A stretch of DNA of 64,000 bases from Anditalea andensis (lineage in GTDB: Bacteria > Bacteroidota > Bacteroidia > Cytophagales > Cyclobacteriaceae). The stretch is taken from positions 62,001 through 126,000 of the forward strand of contig NZ_JMIH01000018.1 of the NCBI RefSeq assembly GCF_000714815.1, given 5' to 3'. A model generated the notes under the pieces. It saw nothing but the letters and a program-made list of their open reading frames with translations, was not told the origin of the DNA and did no database searches. How positions within the stretch are numbered: position 1 is the first letter of the stretch; each line of letters begins with the position of its first letter. Of the stretch, positions 18,509-28,674 are shown in pieces. The position numbers and the translations under genes are program-made.

Positions 18509-20299
18509 TCATCTAGCTCCTCCCCCACCTGCCGAAAAACCACCTCCGCCTCCAAAAGAAGCCCCACCACCTGTCCCTCCTACAGAACTCATCTGAGTAC
18601 CTGCAATGGTTCCTGCCATATTGCTGATCGTTTTGGACATAGAGCCAGGCTGTATTCTATTACCATATAATATCACATACCAGTATAGGTAATGGTGATA
18701 GCTGGATCGGGGAACAGAATTTAACAATCTGACCATCTGATTTTTAGTCAGTCCAAAAACAGTACCATAGACCAAATGTTCATTGACCAATTCATAGTTG
18801 ATTGCCATATTACTTTTTTGCCCTAATATGCTTTTTAGGTATTTTCTATAACTTATCCATTTATAGTAAGCTTCCTGGTAACTTTTACTGCGATGTCGGA
18901 TCATCGTGGTCAGCACCACCACTACTATACATAGAAGGAAAACAAAAAGACTCCATATTTTGAAAAATATTATTGAAACCATAAAAAGAAGAAATAACAT
19001 GGCAGATAGACCTACCATGATCCACATCCCTTTTACACTATCTCTGTTCCATATGCCTAAAGTTCTCCCATAGGCTGTTACCTGTTGGTTAAACTTTGTG
19101 GTCATGCGGTGTAAAGCCATTGGCGATTTGGCCATATCAGTAAATCTGATTTCTTTTATCCCACCCGCAAAAAGATAATCTATCACTTCTATTTCAAAAC
19201 TTTTCAACCCTTCTTTCTGCCTATCGTATTGGTCGCTGTTCAATATCCAAAATAACTGCTTGGTAAGGTTTTTGTCTTCTTCGTTTCTATCTTCTATGGT
19301 AATTATCTTTTTTTGTGCCAGTAGATAAAGTGTGGCATTAATTTCATTTCCAAGCTGATATCCATAAAGCAAATAATTGATCAGCGCGGGGTGTAGGTCT
19401 GTAGGAGGCTTGGTATGTGTAGTAGTTGTTTTAGAAACATCTTCCTTTGAATGGTATGTTTTGAATATCCAAAAGACAATAGCCAATACTAGGGCATATA
19501 GTAAAAAGATGGTATATGGTGCCCATTCATATAATTTATCAAAACTGGCTTGGCGATCTAAGGCGGCAAGTCTTCGTTCATTAGTCTCATCTGCCCATAA
19601 TTTCTCTTCTGCCATGATCGCTGCAGCCACTTCATTATTTATCTGAAATACCTCCTGAAACCATTGGGGAGGGTAAAGCGCTCTGACCTCTAAAATATCT
19701 TTTTTTGAAACTGAATGGCTTTGCACCACTATCTCCCCATCCGCTCCTATTTCTGAATAGGCATGTGCTGGCCCATGCAGCCAATGTCTGTTAGCAGGCA
19801 ATTCTTCATAAGGTCCGCTATACCGAATGGTAAGGGATACATTTTGTTGATCCACCTTCCATTGGCTGTCTATAAATTTATAATACAGGACTGCTACATC
19901 TTCATGACGTTTTATGATATCCTCTACCGTATAGGTGATGGTAAATTCTTTTGCTTCATCCCTTGCCTCAAATGACCACCCTACTTCTATATATTTGTTT
20001 TTTTCAACTATTACAAAATGTCCCTGCTCTTCTTTATCTGAAAGTGGGAGATGTCTGCCGTCTGCCATCACCTTAAAATCAGTTACCCGAACACCTTCAT
20101 GATGAGGAAACTGCCTGTATGCATAGGTAAACTTACCATTAAAATGATATGTCCGGGTTTCCGACACAGTCATTGATCCATTGGGATGCACTTCTGCTTC
20201 TATATGCACCCTTTTTATCTGAAAACTTTTTTTTGCTTCGACCTGAAAACAAAAACAGCTGATCAATAGGAACAGGAGAATATTTTTATTTAATAACAT
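18509..20299 (-). CDS. DUF2207-family membrane protein
   Basis: About 596 residues from the ATG at 20299, which gives a clean signal peptide (MLLNKNILLFLLISCFCF, cut after EA). A longer reading from TTG at 20383 only adds a poor leader. The extracytoplasmic domain (about 25-250) is the DUF2207 beta-sandwich: VHIEAEVHPNGSMTVSETRTY, YTVEDIIKRHEDVAVLYYKF. One membrane helix follows (about 265-285), then a cytoplasmic domain, two more helices (about 420-465), and a Gly-rich tail of alternating GG and GA/GF. This layout is typical of a widespread family of unknown function. It faces away from the sugar dehydrogenase gene. Confidence 0.88.
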   Translation of the reverse strand: MLLNKNILLFLLISCFCFQVEAKKSFQIKRVHIEAEVHPNGSMTVSETRTYHFNGKFTYAYRQFPHHEGVRVTDFKVMADGRHLPLSDKEEQGHFVIVEKNKYIEVGWSFEARDEAKEFTITYTVEDIIKRHEDVAVLYYKFIDSQWKVDQQNVSLTIRYSGPYEELPANRHWLHGPAHAYSEIGADGEIVVQSHSVSKKDILEVRALYPPQWFQEVFQINNEVAAAIMAEEKLWADETNERRLAALDRQASFDKLYEWAPYTIFLLYALVLAIVFWIFKTYHSKEDVSKTTTTHTKPPTDLHPALINYLLYGYQLGNEINATLYLLAQKKIITIEDRNEEDKNLTKQLFWILNSDQYDRQKEGLKSFEIEVIDYLFAGGIKEIRFTDMAKSPMALHRMTTKFNQQVTAYGRTLGIWNRDSVKGMWIMVGLSAMLFLLFMVSIIFFKIWSLFVFLLCIVVVVLTTMIRHRSKSYQEAYYKWISYRKYLKSILGQKSNMAINYELVNEHLVYGTVFGLTKNQMVRLLNSVPRSSYHHYLYWYVILYGNRIQPGSMSKTISNMAGTIAGTQMSSVGGTGGGASFGGGGGFSAGGGGAR

Positions 20300-20445
20300 A
20301 AGGTGGCAATATTTTCTAATAATAAATTTAGAAGGAAAATTTAGTATAAAAAAGTTATAATGAAATAGCATTTTCACAATCAAATTATATATTTAATTCC
20401 TTGGGCAGGAAATTTGTTTATGGCATTTAAACTGGCCATTCACCT

Positions 20446-21876
20446 ATGTCTTTACATCATTCTAAATTTTTATTTAATTTTTTCTTCTTCTCCCTTGCCA
20501 TCTCTCCATTATGCAGAGCGCAGCAAGCCGAGCAATTTGAAAAAAGAATACTGGTGGATCGTCTGGAGGATCCATGGAATATCATATATGGGCCAGATGA
20601 CCATCTCTGGGTCACAGAATCAAAAAGTTATAAAGTATTAAGGATCAATCCAGAAAACGGTAAACGAAGGACTGTATTGGATGTGAGTAAGGATAAAAAT
20701 TTTGAAAGAAGCAAGAACAAACCTTGGCCTCAGGGCGGGCTGATGGGTATGGCGCTCCATCCACAGCTATTGCTGGGTTTCCCTTATATCTATGTAGCCT
20801 ATGTACATGAGTATATTGAAAGCCAGGGAGAGGATGCCCCTATCGGTAACCAGGGAAATTATTTTAAAACAAAGCTGGTAAGGTACACTTACGATCAGCA
20901 AGACCACACCTTGTCCGATCCTCAAGTCATCACAGACACCATTCCCGGTAGCAATGACCACAACGGGGGCAGGATGTTAATATCGCATATCGATGGTGAT
21001 TATTATCTAATTTACAGTGTAGGTGATATGGGAGCAGGACAGTATCAAAATGCCGCGAGGAATAATCATGCCCAGGATACAAATTACTATGAAGGGAAAA
21101 TTCTAAGATTTAATCTCGAACCTAATGAAGAGGGAAGCTGGATACCGAAAGACAATCCTTATGGAAACGAGAAAAAAACTGCAGTTTGGAGCATAGGGGT
21201 CAGAAATACCCAAGGTCTGGTTGCCATATCAATAGAAGGTAAAGATATCATTTATGGATCAGATCATGGACCGTTTTCTGATGATGAAATAAACATCATA
21301 GCAAGAAGAACCAACTATGGACATCCCTTAATAATAGGTTATGCAGATGGTAATTATGATGGGCTGGCTGCTGGGGTCACCGACAGAAATGAGCTTCCTG
21401 GAATATGGAATACTACTTATCCGCAAATCAATAATGAAAAAGAAATGTCCCTGAAGTTACAGAATTTTAAAGAACCTATACACAGCTTCTATCCCTTGGA
21501 TCAAACGTCGCTAATGGATATATTGAAAAAAGAAAGTTCGGGTGAAAGTGCAGATTGGGAATCAGTGGCCCATTCAGGAATAGCCGCCTATAGCTCGGAA
21601 GCCATTCCATACTGGCAGCACTCCCTACTGGTCACTTCCCTGAACCAAGGCTGTCTTTACAGACTGAAATTAAGCAAAGATGGCCAAAAAGTCGAAAAAG
21701 TTTCTAAGCTTTTTGAAGCTGCTGTCCGATATAGAGATGTAGCTGTATCTCCTGATGGCCTTAAGATCTATTTAATTACTGATAATTCAGAAAAAACTTC
21801 TGGACCTTCTGAAGAAAACCCACAAAATTTAAAAGATAAAGGTGCAGTTATCGAATACCGATATAAAGATCAATAA
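20446..21876 (+). CDS. PQQ-dependent sugar dehydrogenase (aldose/sorbosone dehydrogenase family)
   Basis: 476 residues with a signal peptide (FSLAISPLCRAQQ), so periplasmic or exported. The six-bladed propeller of soluble PQQ sugar dehydrogenases is recognisable from DPWNIIYGPDDHLWVTES, QGGLMGMALHP, SNDHNGGRM, SIGVRNTQGLVAI, and SDHGPFSDDEINII with NYGHPL. These match the HxGGR, RNPQG and HGPxxxDEIN blocks that hold PQQ and the catalytic His in the family. It would oxidise aldoses or similar sugars to lactones. It stands alone, divergent from the DUF2207 gene across about 146 bases. The exact substrate is not predictable. Confidence 0.85.
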   Translation: MSLHHSKFLFNFFFFSLAISPLCRAQQAEQFEKRILVDRLEDPWNIIYGPDDHLWVTESKSYKVLRINPENGKRRTVLDVSKDKNFERSKNKPWPQGGLMGMALHPQLLLGFPYIYVAYVHEYIESQGEDAPIGNQGNYFKTKLVRYTYDQQDHTLSDPQVITDTIPGSNDHNGGRMLISHIDGDYYLIYSVGDMGAGQYQNAARNNHAQDTNYYEGKILRFNLEPNEEGSWIPKDNPYGNEKKTAVWSIGVRNTQGLVAISIEGKDIIYGSDHGPFSDDEINIIARRTNYGHPLIIGYADGNYDGLAAGVTDRNELPGIWNTTYPQINNEKEMSLKLQNFKEPIHSFYPLDQTSLMDILKKESSGESADWESVAHSGIAAYSSEAIPYWQHSLLVTSLNQGCLYRLKLSKDGQKVEKVSKLFEAAVRYRDVAVSPDGLKIYLITDNSEKTSGPSEENPQNLKDKGAVIEYRYKDQ

Positions 21877-22026
21877 CAATCAAAGTTTAAGTGAATAAGG
21901 ATAATGGTTGATCAGGCTTACCAAACTGAACAACAATCATACTCCATTAATAATTGACATTCAACGTATTTGGACATTAAAAGGACGACACATTAATCAA
22001 CCCATGGTTTACCAGTATAAACCGTA

Positions 22027-22323
22027 TCATAAAAAAGCAGATATAATCCTTCCAGTGAGGTTTATAAGGTAATGCTTGGGTTGCATCATATTATAGGACT
22101 GTACCTTTATTGGATTGGAGAGCAAACGGTCTGAGAGGTAGTAGTTCTCTGCTTTGCCCCACTCTTCAGTAAGCTCTCTTTCGATGTGGCTATCTGCATC
22201 AATTCTATTTTTAAGATCAGCAAAATCTTTTGATTCCTCAGCACTTAACCTTCCTTTACTGATTTTCTTTATCAGGAGACGTAAGTATTGTGCATTATCC
22301 TTACTTTCGATTAAATTTCCCAT
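22027..22323 (-). CDS. Small hypothetical protein, paralogue of its upstream neighbour
   Basis: 98 residues. Residues 8-60 (AQYLRLLIKKISKGRLSAEE, DLKNRIDADSHIERELTEEW) align with the neighbour at 22339-22608 (SQYLSLVVKMISKDRLTTKE, QLKNKVDPDGTLAKELMDSW). The helical, charged region with a conserved Leu/Trp pattern recalls the N-terminal domain of FecR-type anti-sigma factors, but the resemblance is loose. There is no signal or membrane segment except possibly the final IISAFL. The two genes are 15 bases apart and presumably co-transcribed. Confidence 0.6.
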   Translation of the reverse strand: MGNLIESKDNAQYLRLLIKKISKGRLSAEESKDFADLKNRIDADSHIERELTEEWGKAENYYLSDRLLSNPIKVQSYNMMQPKHYLINLTGRIISAFL

Positions 22324-22338
22324 TATGTTGGATATTAT

Positions 22339-22608
22339 TTAAAATCTTAATTTCTTCAAAAAATTAATAAATGGATGCTTTTCTGATTTAGATGCTTTGG
22401 TTAAAGCACTGGCTTCCTGGATACATTTAGCTTCTGCTTTGCTCCAAGAGTCCATCAGTTCCTTGGCCAACGTGCCATCAGGGTCAACTTTATTTTTTAA
22501 TTGATCCATTGACTCTTTTTCTTTTGTAGTCAACCTATCTTTACTGATCATTTTTACCACCAAACTTAGGTACTGACTAAGCGATTTGTTATCAATGACT
22601 TTTTCCAT
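22339..22608 (-). CDS. Small hypothetical protein, tandem paralogue
   Basis: 89 residues and the first of two tandem related genes. A helical N-terminal region (about 8-60) is shared with its neighbour. The C-terminus is basic (FINFLKKLRF) and could be amphipathic. The pattern LxxEExxxxxxLKxxxDxDxxLxxELxxxW in both copies suggests a genuine protein fold retained after duplication. Function unknown; a FecR-N-like regulatory fold is possible. Confidence 0.6.
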   Translation of the reverse strand: MEKVIDNKSLSQYLSLVVKMISKDRLTTKEKESMDQLKNKVDPDGTLAKELMDSWSKAEAKCIQEASALTKASKSEKHPFINFLKKLRF

Positions 22609-23061
22609 ATATCAACCAGATTAATTTGTATGTAAAAATATCCATTACCAGACTAACCCCTCTTAATTCACGGTTAACTTTAAGTTATCATTTTAAAAGT
22701 ATTTTTAATGTAAAATTAGTATAAGCTGACATATTGTTAGGACCAGAAAAATTTTATCATAATAGGCGCATATAGACCGTTACATGACGGCTATATAATA
22801 GGCCTAATTGATATTTATTCTTAACACTAAATTAATCTTTGATGAAATCGAGCATGAGGAGAACCTTACACACTGGCATGAATGTCGGCGGAAGCGAGAT
22901 TCCATCTTGTTTCCATTGTCACCATACAAGTTATGGCCTTTAAAAAAACAATTATAAACAGATGAAATCCTTTTCATGATCCCCAATAAAACAATCTGTT
23001 TCAATGTCCATAATCAAGTTCTGTAATATAAGTTCGAATGCTATATATGGACAGTAGGTTG
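22609..23061. other. Intergenic region with repeat copy B
   Basis: The 453 bases contain repeat copy B (22841-22969). The rest is AT-rich, with the promoter of the small gene pair expected near 22620-22740 on the minus strand. Nothing else is recognised. Confidence 0.55.
22841..22969 (+). repeat. Dispersed structured repeat, copy B
   Basis: 129 bases bounded by GATGAAATC at both ends (22841-22849 and 22961-22969), the structure expected of a unit excised from a tandem array. The hairpin TGAGG-AGAA-CCTTA at 22855-22868 contains one G-T wobble. Blocks GGCATGA, AAGCGAGATTCCATC, ACAAGTTATGG and ATAAACAGATGAAATC match the other copies. Read from the first ATG it encodes 33 codons ending in TAA, like copy D. 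Confidence 0.8.
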
Positions 23062-25503
23062 TTACTGAGAGACAAGTTCGATCGTCGCATTTTCTAATCC
23101 ATCTCCATGGGCACGGAGTATTACTGATCCTCCTACTTTGGTGGTTTTGATAAAGACCATGGCAAGACCATTAAATAATTTGCGCTGATGAGACTGAAAA
23201 GATGACAGGTCTGTAGGGTCACCATTATCTGTGGCAGCTATGGTGGCATTCCCATTTATTTCAAAGCGGATGAGATTCTCGGCACGGGGCACCATATTTC
23301 CATCTTTATCCAAAACTTTCACCGTAATGAAAGCCATATCCTTTCCATCAGCTTTTAAGTCCGACCGATCAGCTTCCATTACGATTTTTACCGGTCTCCC
23401 GGCTGTTTCTATTTCTTTTCTCTTTACTTCCCTTCCAGCAGATCTAGACACTGCTCGAATAGTACCTGGCTGAAAATCTAACTTCCACATGACATGCAAC
23501 TCATCACCTTGCTTCTTTTTGATACCCTGCGATTTTTCATTTAAAAAAAGTTCTACCTCATCAGCATTGTTATAATAAGCCCATACATCTACTTTTTGAC
23601 CAACTTCCCAGTTCCAATGGGGAAAAACATGAAGAACAGTATCCTTCGTCCATTCACTTTGGTACATATAATATGAGTCTTTGGGAAAGCCTGCCAGATC
23701 TACCACTCCAAAAAAAGAACTTCTGGCTGGGAATTCATAAGGTGTAGGTTCTCCTAGATAATCAAATCCCGTCCATATGTACATGCCGCTCAGAAAATCA
23801 TGCTTTTTAATCAATTTCCAAGTCTCTTCATGAGTAGATCCCCATGGGGCACTGACATGGTCATAAGCAGAAACAGTGAGGTCCTGATTACCTTCGATGA
23901 ATTTTTGATCCCACCTGATGGGCCATCTTCTGATACTATCTGAAGGCATATCATAATGTCCTCTTGTAGCAAGGGCAGATGTGGTCTCGGCCCCGATGAA
24001 CTTCTCACCTGGAAAAACATCAGGAAAGGTTTCGAAATCCTCATGATGATAATTAAAACCTACCAAATCCAATGCCCCTGACCTGTAAATAGAATTGTCC
24101 GGATATGGATGGTTCAATCCGGCAGTTATAGGCCGGGTAGGATCCATTTCTTTTGCTATTTTACCCAATCTATTGGCTATTAGCAATCCTGTATCTTCCC
24201 ACTGCTCCGGAATTTCATTCCCGATACTCCATATAAAAACACTGGGATGGTTCCTATCTCTTTTCATCATATCCCTTAGATCCTGTTCATGCCATGCCTC
24301 CCAGTGGCGGCTATAATCAAATTTACTTTTTGATTTTGACCACATATCAAAAGCTTCATCCATGACTATAAACCCCATGCGGTCACAAAGGTCCAATAAT
24401 TCAGGTGTAGGTGGATTGTGTGCCGTACGGATACCGTTTACTCCCATACCTTTAAGTATCTCCAACTGCCTCTCCAAAGCCCGCGTATTCACGGCAGCTC
24501 CCAATGCTCCTAAGTCGTGGTGATTGTTGACACCTTTGATGATCATTTTCTCTCCATTTAAGGTGAACCCCACCTTAGGATCAAAACTGAAATACCTGAT
24601 GCCTATGGGCGTCTCGTACCTGTCTACCATATTGCCATCTAAATATACCGAGGAGACTACTTTATATAGGTATGGTTGGGATGTACTCCAAAGTTGGGGA
24701 GTGGTTATATGTAAGTTTTGTACCACTTCATTTTTGTCAGCAATGATGGTAATATTATCATTTTTAATGCTAGCTACCTCATTTCCGTCCTGGTCCAATA
24801 GAGCAGACTGTAGTGTAAAAGTTCCTGTTACGTTTTTACTGTTTCTGACGGTTGTATTTATCTTTATGGTAGCTGAGGTCGTGTTTATATGAGGAGTAGT
24901 CACAAAAGTGCCCCAATGATCTACATGTAAAGGATGTGTTTTCACCATCCATACATTCCTGTAAATACCTGAACCGGAATACCACCTAGAATTGGGTTGC
25001 AGTGAATTGTCAGCTTTTACGGCTATCACATTTGGTATCCCATCATAGTGGAGGTAGTCAGTTAGTTCATACCGGAAAGAAATATATCCATTTGGCCTTT
25101 TACCTAATAACTGACCATTAATATATACCTCACTTTCTTGATAAACTCCATCAAAATCTATATAAATCACCTTACCTTTATCATCTTCAGAAAGTAAAAA
25201 AGACTTCCTATACCAGCCTATACCTCCAGGTAAAGCACCTCCTCCATACCCTGCAGGATGATCTTTAGAAAAGTTCCCTTCTATGCTCCAGTCATGGGGC
25301 AGATCGAGGGTTCGCCAGCCTGAATCATCCAGATCTGTCCTGTAAGCATCATCCGGAGCATCAAGTGAAAATTTCCATGATTCTGTAAACAAATGTCTAC
25401 GGTCTTCCTCTATCTCATGTGGCTGGCAGGTATGGCCATTGCAGAGTATGAATAGACTAAGCCACAGGGGATAATAAAACACAGGTATATGTCGGGGAGT
25501 CAT
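23062..25503 (-). CDS. GH2 beta-galactosidase-type glycoside hydrolase
   Basis: 813 residues with an N-terminal signal sequence (a Cys-containing segment near 21-26 could be a lipobox). The order is sugar-binding jelly roll (about 35-195), Ig-like domain (about 200-305), TIM barrel (about 308-600), DUF4982-like domain (about 615-680) and an invasin/Big_1-like domain (about 700-810). The acid/base is Glu430 in WSIGNEIPE and the nucleophile probably Glu506 in FIGAETTS. In xyloglucan loci a GH2 removes side-chain galactose from imported oligosaccharides, which fits here as the last gene of the locus. Arabinofuranosidase or glucuronidase activity cannot be excluded from sequence alone. Confidence 0.9.
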   Translation of the reverse strand: MTPRHIPVFYYPLWLSLFILCNGHTCQPHEIEEDRRHLFTESWKFSLDAPDDAYRTDLDDSGWRTLDLPHDWSIEGNFSKDHPAGYGGGALPGGIGWYRKSFLLSEDDKGKVIYIDFDGVYQESEVYINGQLLGKRPNGYISFRYELTDYLHYDGIPNVIAVKADNSLQPNSRWYSGSGIYRNVWMVKTHPLHVDHWGTFVTTPHINTTSATIKINTTVRNSKNVTGTFTLQSALLDQDGNEVASIKNDNITIIADKNEVVQNLHITTPQLWSTSQPYLYKVVSSVYLDGNMVDRYETPIGIRYFSFDPKVGFTLNGEKMIIKGVNNHHDLGALGAAVNTRALERQLEILKGMGVNGIRTAHNPPTPELLDLCDRMGFIVMDEAFDMWSKSKSKFDYSRHWEAWHEQDLRDMMKRDRNHPSVFIWSIGNEIPEQWEDTGLLIANRLGKIAKEMDPTRPITAGLNHPYPDNSIYRSGALDLVGFNYHHEDFETFPDVFPGEKFIGAETTSALATRGHYDMPSDSIRRWPIRWDQKFIEGNQDLTVSAYDHVSAPWGSTHEETWKLIKKHDFLSGMYIWTGFDYLGEPTPYEFPARSSFFGVVDLAGFPKDSYYMYQSEWTKDTVLHVFPHWNWEVGQKVDVWAYYNNADEVELFLNEKSQGIKKKQGDELHVMWKLDFQPGTIRAVSRSAGREVKRKEIETAGRPVKIVMEADRSDLKADGKDMAFITVKVLDKDGNMVPRAENLIRFEINGNATIAATDNGDPTDLSSFQSHQRKLFNGLAMVFIKTTKVGGSVILRAHGDGLENATIELVSQ

Positions 25504-25593
25504 AATTACAGATAAATTAGATAGGACTAAGAATAAGAAGACAACCTGCCTACCATTGGGCAGATTGTCTCCAATAGGTTTGAGAGCTATTGA

Positions 25594-27009
25594 TTACCTT
25601 AAAATATAATGGAAAGATAACCATTCATCTCCATCTTCATCATAGCTGGTACCAAACCAGATCCCCTTGCTGGTGGATTCTCCAGGAAAGGCTTTGACTA
25701 CCCTAATGGTACCCGCCGATGGACTCATCCAGTGACCGGGGTTTTGTATGAGTGTATTGTTATCACTGAGTGTAATTTCATTGGTGGCCTCATTTATAAT
25801 AAAGGTACCGGTGAAAATCTGTCCGTTTTGATTTCGGGTATAATTATTCTGTCCGCCAAATCGGTCGAATTGAATATACGACGTTTGGGCTATTGCTGTC
25901 CAATCACCGTTCCATCCCCAATCATAGGAATCCTCATAGGAAGAAGTCCAACCCTTACCAGCTGATATCCAGTCTACAGGATTGCCCTCACCATCCAGGT
26001 ACCATTTCCTCCCAGAAGATGGTCCTCCTGTGAGTAAATTAAGCAATTCTCCAGAATCAAATTCAGGGTCAAATCCCTCATCAGGCCCTTCGTCTTCTTC
26101 CTCTCCAGGCTGCCAATTATCTACATATTCCTGTGAAACAAAATTATACACCAATAAGGCAGGGCCATCGCAGGAGTCTCTTCTGAGTACTGCTATCTGT
26201 AGCGTTTCATCCGTAATCGACATTATCCGGATATCACCCCAATTGGACACACAAGCCGCATTCCCTTGGTTATGAAGCGGGGCAGCACCAGTCATGGTCA
26301 GGGTTTTGTTGTTTACATCCAAGAAGTACGTTCCCTGTTCTACCCCTCTATTGGGCAGCATCAGATGGTTCACCGTTACAAAGGGACCTCCCCGTAAATT
26401 AAAAGTCATGGTACCATAGTCTCCATAATCCATCAGCCACTGATTACCTTCATAATCTGGTTCCCATGCCCAGCAATCGTCCCCATAGCAACCTGTATCT
26501 CCACCTTCCCAAGGTCCGCCTTCCGCCAGATAGCCATTGTCTGTACCATAAAAGTATAATGGCCCGTTAAAGTATCGGGCATCTATATCCAGGATCCAAG
26601 TTTTCTCTTCACCCACTCCTCCTGAAAGTGCAGTCCACATGGGGTCGTCCACATAGTTAAGATTGTCTTGGGTGACTTCAATCGTAACTGGTTCCATTTC
26701 TACTATTCCGCCACCTGTCATAGCAGAAAATCTGATTTCGTACTCTCCTTGGAAGGCAAATCTTACCGTATCTATCTGACGGTTGGATCTACCAGTCCCA
26801 TAATCCCATATCGATACCGTTTCCGGGGTATCATTGATGAGGATTACCGTATTTCCCCCTGGATCTACATCATAATCCTGGACCACCCTGAAATGTATCT
26901 GGGAAGGGTCTAACAATTCGCCTAAATCATATTGGTCATCTACGATACACGATGCTACAAAGGCCATCGGTATGAAAATCAGCGCAAGTAATTTTCTATA
27001 GCTTTTCAT
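25594..27009 (-). CDS. Surface glycan-binding lipoprotein of the xyloglucan locus (SGBP-B-like position)
   Basis: 471 residues with lipobox Cys21 (FVASC). An N-terminal PKD-like Ig fold (about 30-115; VSIWDYGTGRSN, FAFQGEYEIRF) is followed by two related modules (about 130-300 and 320-470). Each module opens with GGxxxxxKWxLD (EEKTWILD, SGRKWYLD) and is rich in Trp and Gly. An acidic linker of repeated E, D, G and P near 303-320 separates them. Multi-domain lipoproteins at this position, straight after susD, bind xyloglucan at the cell surface and pass it to SusCD. There is no catalytic motif. The duplication of the binding module is visible in the sequence; the ligand is inferred from context. 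Confidence 0.8.
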   Translation of the reverse strand: MKSYRKLLALIFIPMAFVASCIVDDQYDLGELLDPSQIHFRVVQDYDVDPGGNTVILINDTPETVSIWDYGTGRSNRQIDTVRFAFQGEYEIRFSAMTGGGIVEMEPVTIEVTQDNLNYVDDPMWTALSGGVGEEKTWILDIDARYFNGPLYFYGTDNGYLAEGGPWEGGDTGCYGDDCWAWEPDYEGNQWLMDYGDYGTMTFNLRGGPFVTVNHLMLPNRGVEQGTYFLDVNNKTLTMTGAAPLHNQGNAACVSNWGDIRIMSITDETLQIAVLRRDSCDGPALLVYNFVSQEYVDNWQPGEEEDEGPDEGFDPEFDSGELLNLLTGGPSSGRKWYLDGEGNPVDWISAGKGWTSSYEDSYDWGWNGDWTAIAQTSYIQFDRFGGQNNYTRNQNGQIFTGTFIINEATNEITLSDNNTLIQNPGHWMSPSAGTIRVVKAFPGESTSKGIWFGTSYDEDGDEWLSFHYILR

Positions 27010-27081
27010 AATTAAAATATTTTAAGCCCACACCAAAGTATATAGATAGGGCAGGCCATCTTTTTAAATGATAGGATTAAA

Positions 27082-28674
27082 TTACCAACCTGGATTCTGC
27101 TGCAAAACTCTATCTGATAGCAAAATCTGATTGTTGGGGATCTGCTGCAGGCCGTTTGTTTGTATAATATTGCCTTCAGAAATAACTTTGGCCACGGGAG
27201 CACCTGCATTCAGTACAGTGGTCGATTCACTGATAGTACTTGCCGCTACATTTATCCCCTGTCTGAGCAGATCCCAATACCTGATGCCTTCTCCCGCAAA
27301 TTCAAATCTCCTTTCCGCTAAAATATTGGCTGCATTGACCGATACTTGGCTAAAGTTATTACCATACGCCCGTCTCCTTACGTCATTTAAATAAGTTTGG
27401 GCATTGCCGCTTCCCAGTTCGGCAGCCATCAGCAGCACATCAGCATATCGTATGACTATATAATCCTGAAACTGCCCTATCATGTGATTGGGAGCCCCGA
27501 AATCTAGAGGTAAATCCCTTCCTTCCTCATTTACCATAGGTGAATACTTTTTATTATAATATCCTGTATATTCTCTTTGGCGGGTCTGGTTAGTAAAGGG
27601 TAAACCTTCTTCCTGTATAGCTATGATACTTGCTTCTCTTCTTGTATCATTAGCATTATATGCGCTATACAAACGAGGATTTACCGTACCGCCTCCCCAT
27701 CCTCTTCCATAAGGAAAGAATGATTGCTCTCTAATCCCCAACATTACCATCCAGTGGTTTCCATCTGTATTACCGTCATAGTCACTGGTATAGGTATAGC
27801 GTATATTAAATATATTCTCTAAATTCCTTTCTCCTGCATAATCTTCTAAAGAGGCTGCTGGCCATAAATGAGCAAAATCCTCTACCAGACCATGACCACT
27901 ATTGGTAATTACGTCTTCCAGATAAGCCATTGCCTGGTCACGGCTGATCACCCCAGCCAGATCCACCTGTTGGTAATAACCAGTATAATAAAGGTATACA
28001 CGACCTATGAGTGCCTGGGCAGCCCATTTGGTGGCTCTTCCAAATTCAGCCGGAACTTGTGCGGCAAATGGAACAGGGTTCAGATTTTCTGCGGCAAACT
28101 GTAAATCCTCAGCTATGGCCCTATAAACCTCTACAGGGTCAGCCTGTGGAACATTGTCAGGGGAAGGGCTGGTCAGCAATGGTATATTGCCCCAAAGTCT
28201 GACCATATCAAAATAAAGAAAAGCTCTTAAAAACCTGGTTTCCGCTTCATATGTGACCCTAAGTTGATCATTACCCTCCCAATCGATTTGATCCATTCTT
28301 TCCAAAAAAGAATTACATCGAAACACGGCACCATAATAAGCTGCCCAGTTGGCCTGAAAGAGATTTTGGTCGGCTGTAGAACGGGACCGGTCAAACTCAT
28401 CCAGCATTTGGTATCCAAACCCATCTGCCGCACCTGTTCCACCAAAGGCATTGTCAGATAGTATTTCAGAAGCAACTGGAAAACTTACACCTTCTGCCCA
28501 AATCATGTGCAGACCTTCATAGTTACCCACCAAAGCCCGGTAGGCATCATCTGTAGTTCTATAGAAATTTTCATCGGTAAGCTGGGTAATCGGCTCAGTA
28601 TCCAGAAAATCACCTGTACAAGCAACTGTGGCGGTTATGCCTATAGCGAATAGATATATCTTTATATTTGTCAT
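27082..28674 (-). CDS. susD: SusD/RagB-family lipoprotein of the xyloglucan locus
   Basis: 530 residues with lipobox Cys19 (TATVAC) and the TGDFLDTEPITQLTDENFY opening typical of SusD. TPR-like helices include EAETRFLRAFLYFDMVRLWGNIPLL, and the C-terminal block DYIVIRYADVLLMAAELGS then RRRAYG and RRFEFAGEGIRYWDLLRQG is present. It ends in NPGW. It follows its susC by 230 bases, unusually far for such a pair; that gap holds a small hairpin and a leader resembling the end of the dispersed repeat. Expected role: lid and oligosaccharide capture on the SusC barrel. Confidence 0.95.
   Translation of the reverse strand: MTNIKIYLFAIGITATVACTGDFLDTEPITQLTDENFYRTTDDAYRALVGNYEGLHMIWAEGVSFPVASEILSDNAFGGTGAADGFGYQMLDEFDRSRSTADQNLFQANWAAYYGAVFRCNSFLERMDQIDWEGNDQLRVTYEAETRFLRAFLYFDMVRLWGNIPLLTSPSPDNVPQADPVEVYRAIAEDLQFAAENLNPVPFAAQVPAEFGRATKWAAQALIGRVYLYYTGYYQQVDLAGVISRDQAMAYLEDVITNSGHGLVEDFAHLWPAASLEDYAGERNLENIFNIRYTYTSDYDGNTDGNHWMVMLGIREQSFFPYGRGWGGGTVNPRLYSAYNANDTRREASIIAIQEEGLPFTNQTRQREYTGYYNKKYSPMVNEEGRDLPLDFGAPNHMIGQFQDYIVIRYADVLLMAAELGSGNAQTYLNDVRRRAYGNNFSQVSVNAANILAERRFEFAGEGIRYWDLLRQGINVAASTISESTTVLNAGAPVAKVISEGNIIQTNGLQQIPNNQILLSDRVLQQNPGW

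Noticed and set aside
18509-18580. Gly-rich low-complexity DNA at the end of the DUF2207 gene as an independent repeat
   Set aside because: It is simply the coding sequence of the Gly-rich tail usual for this protein family.
22804-23004. 66-codon minus-strand frame across repeat copy B
   Set aside because: It arises from the antisense of the repeat and is not maintained in the other copies.
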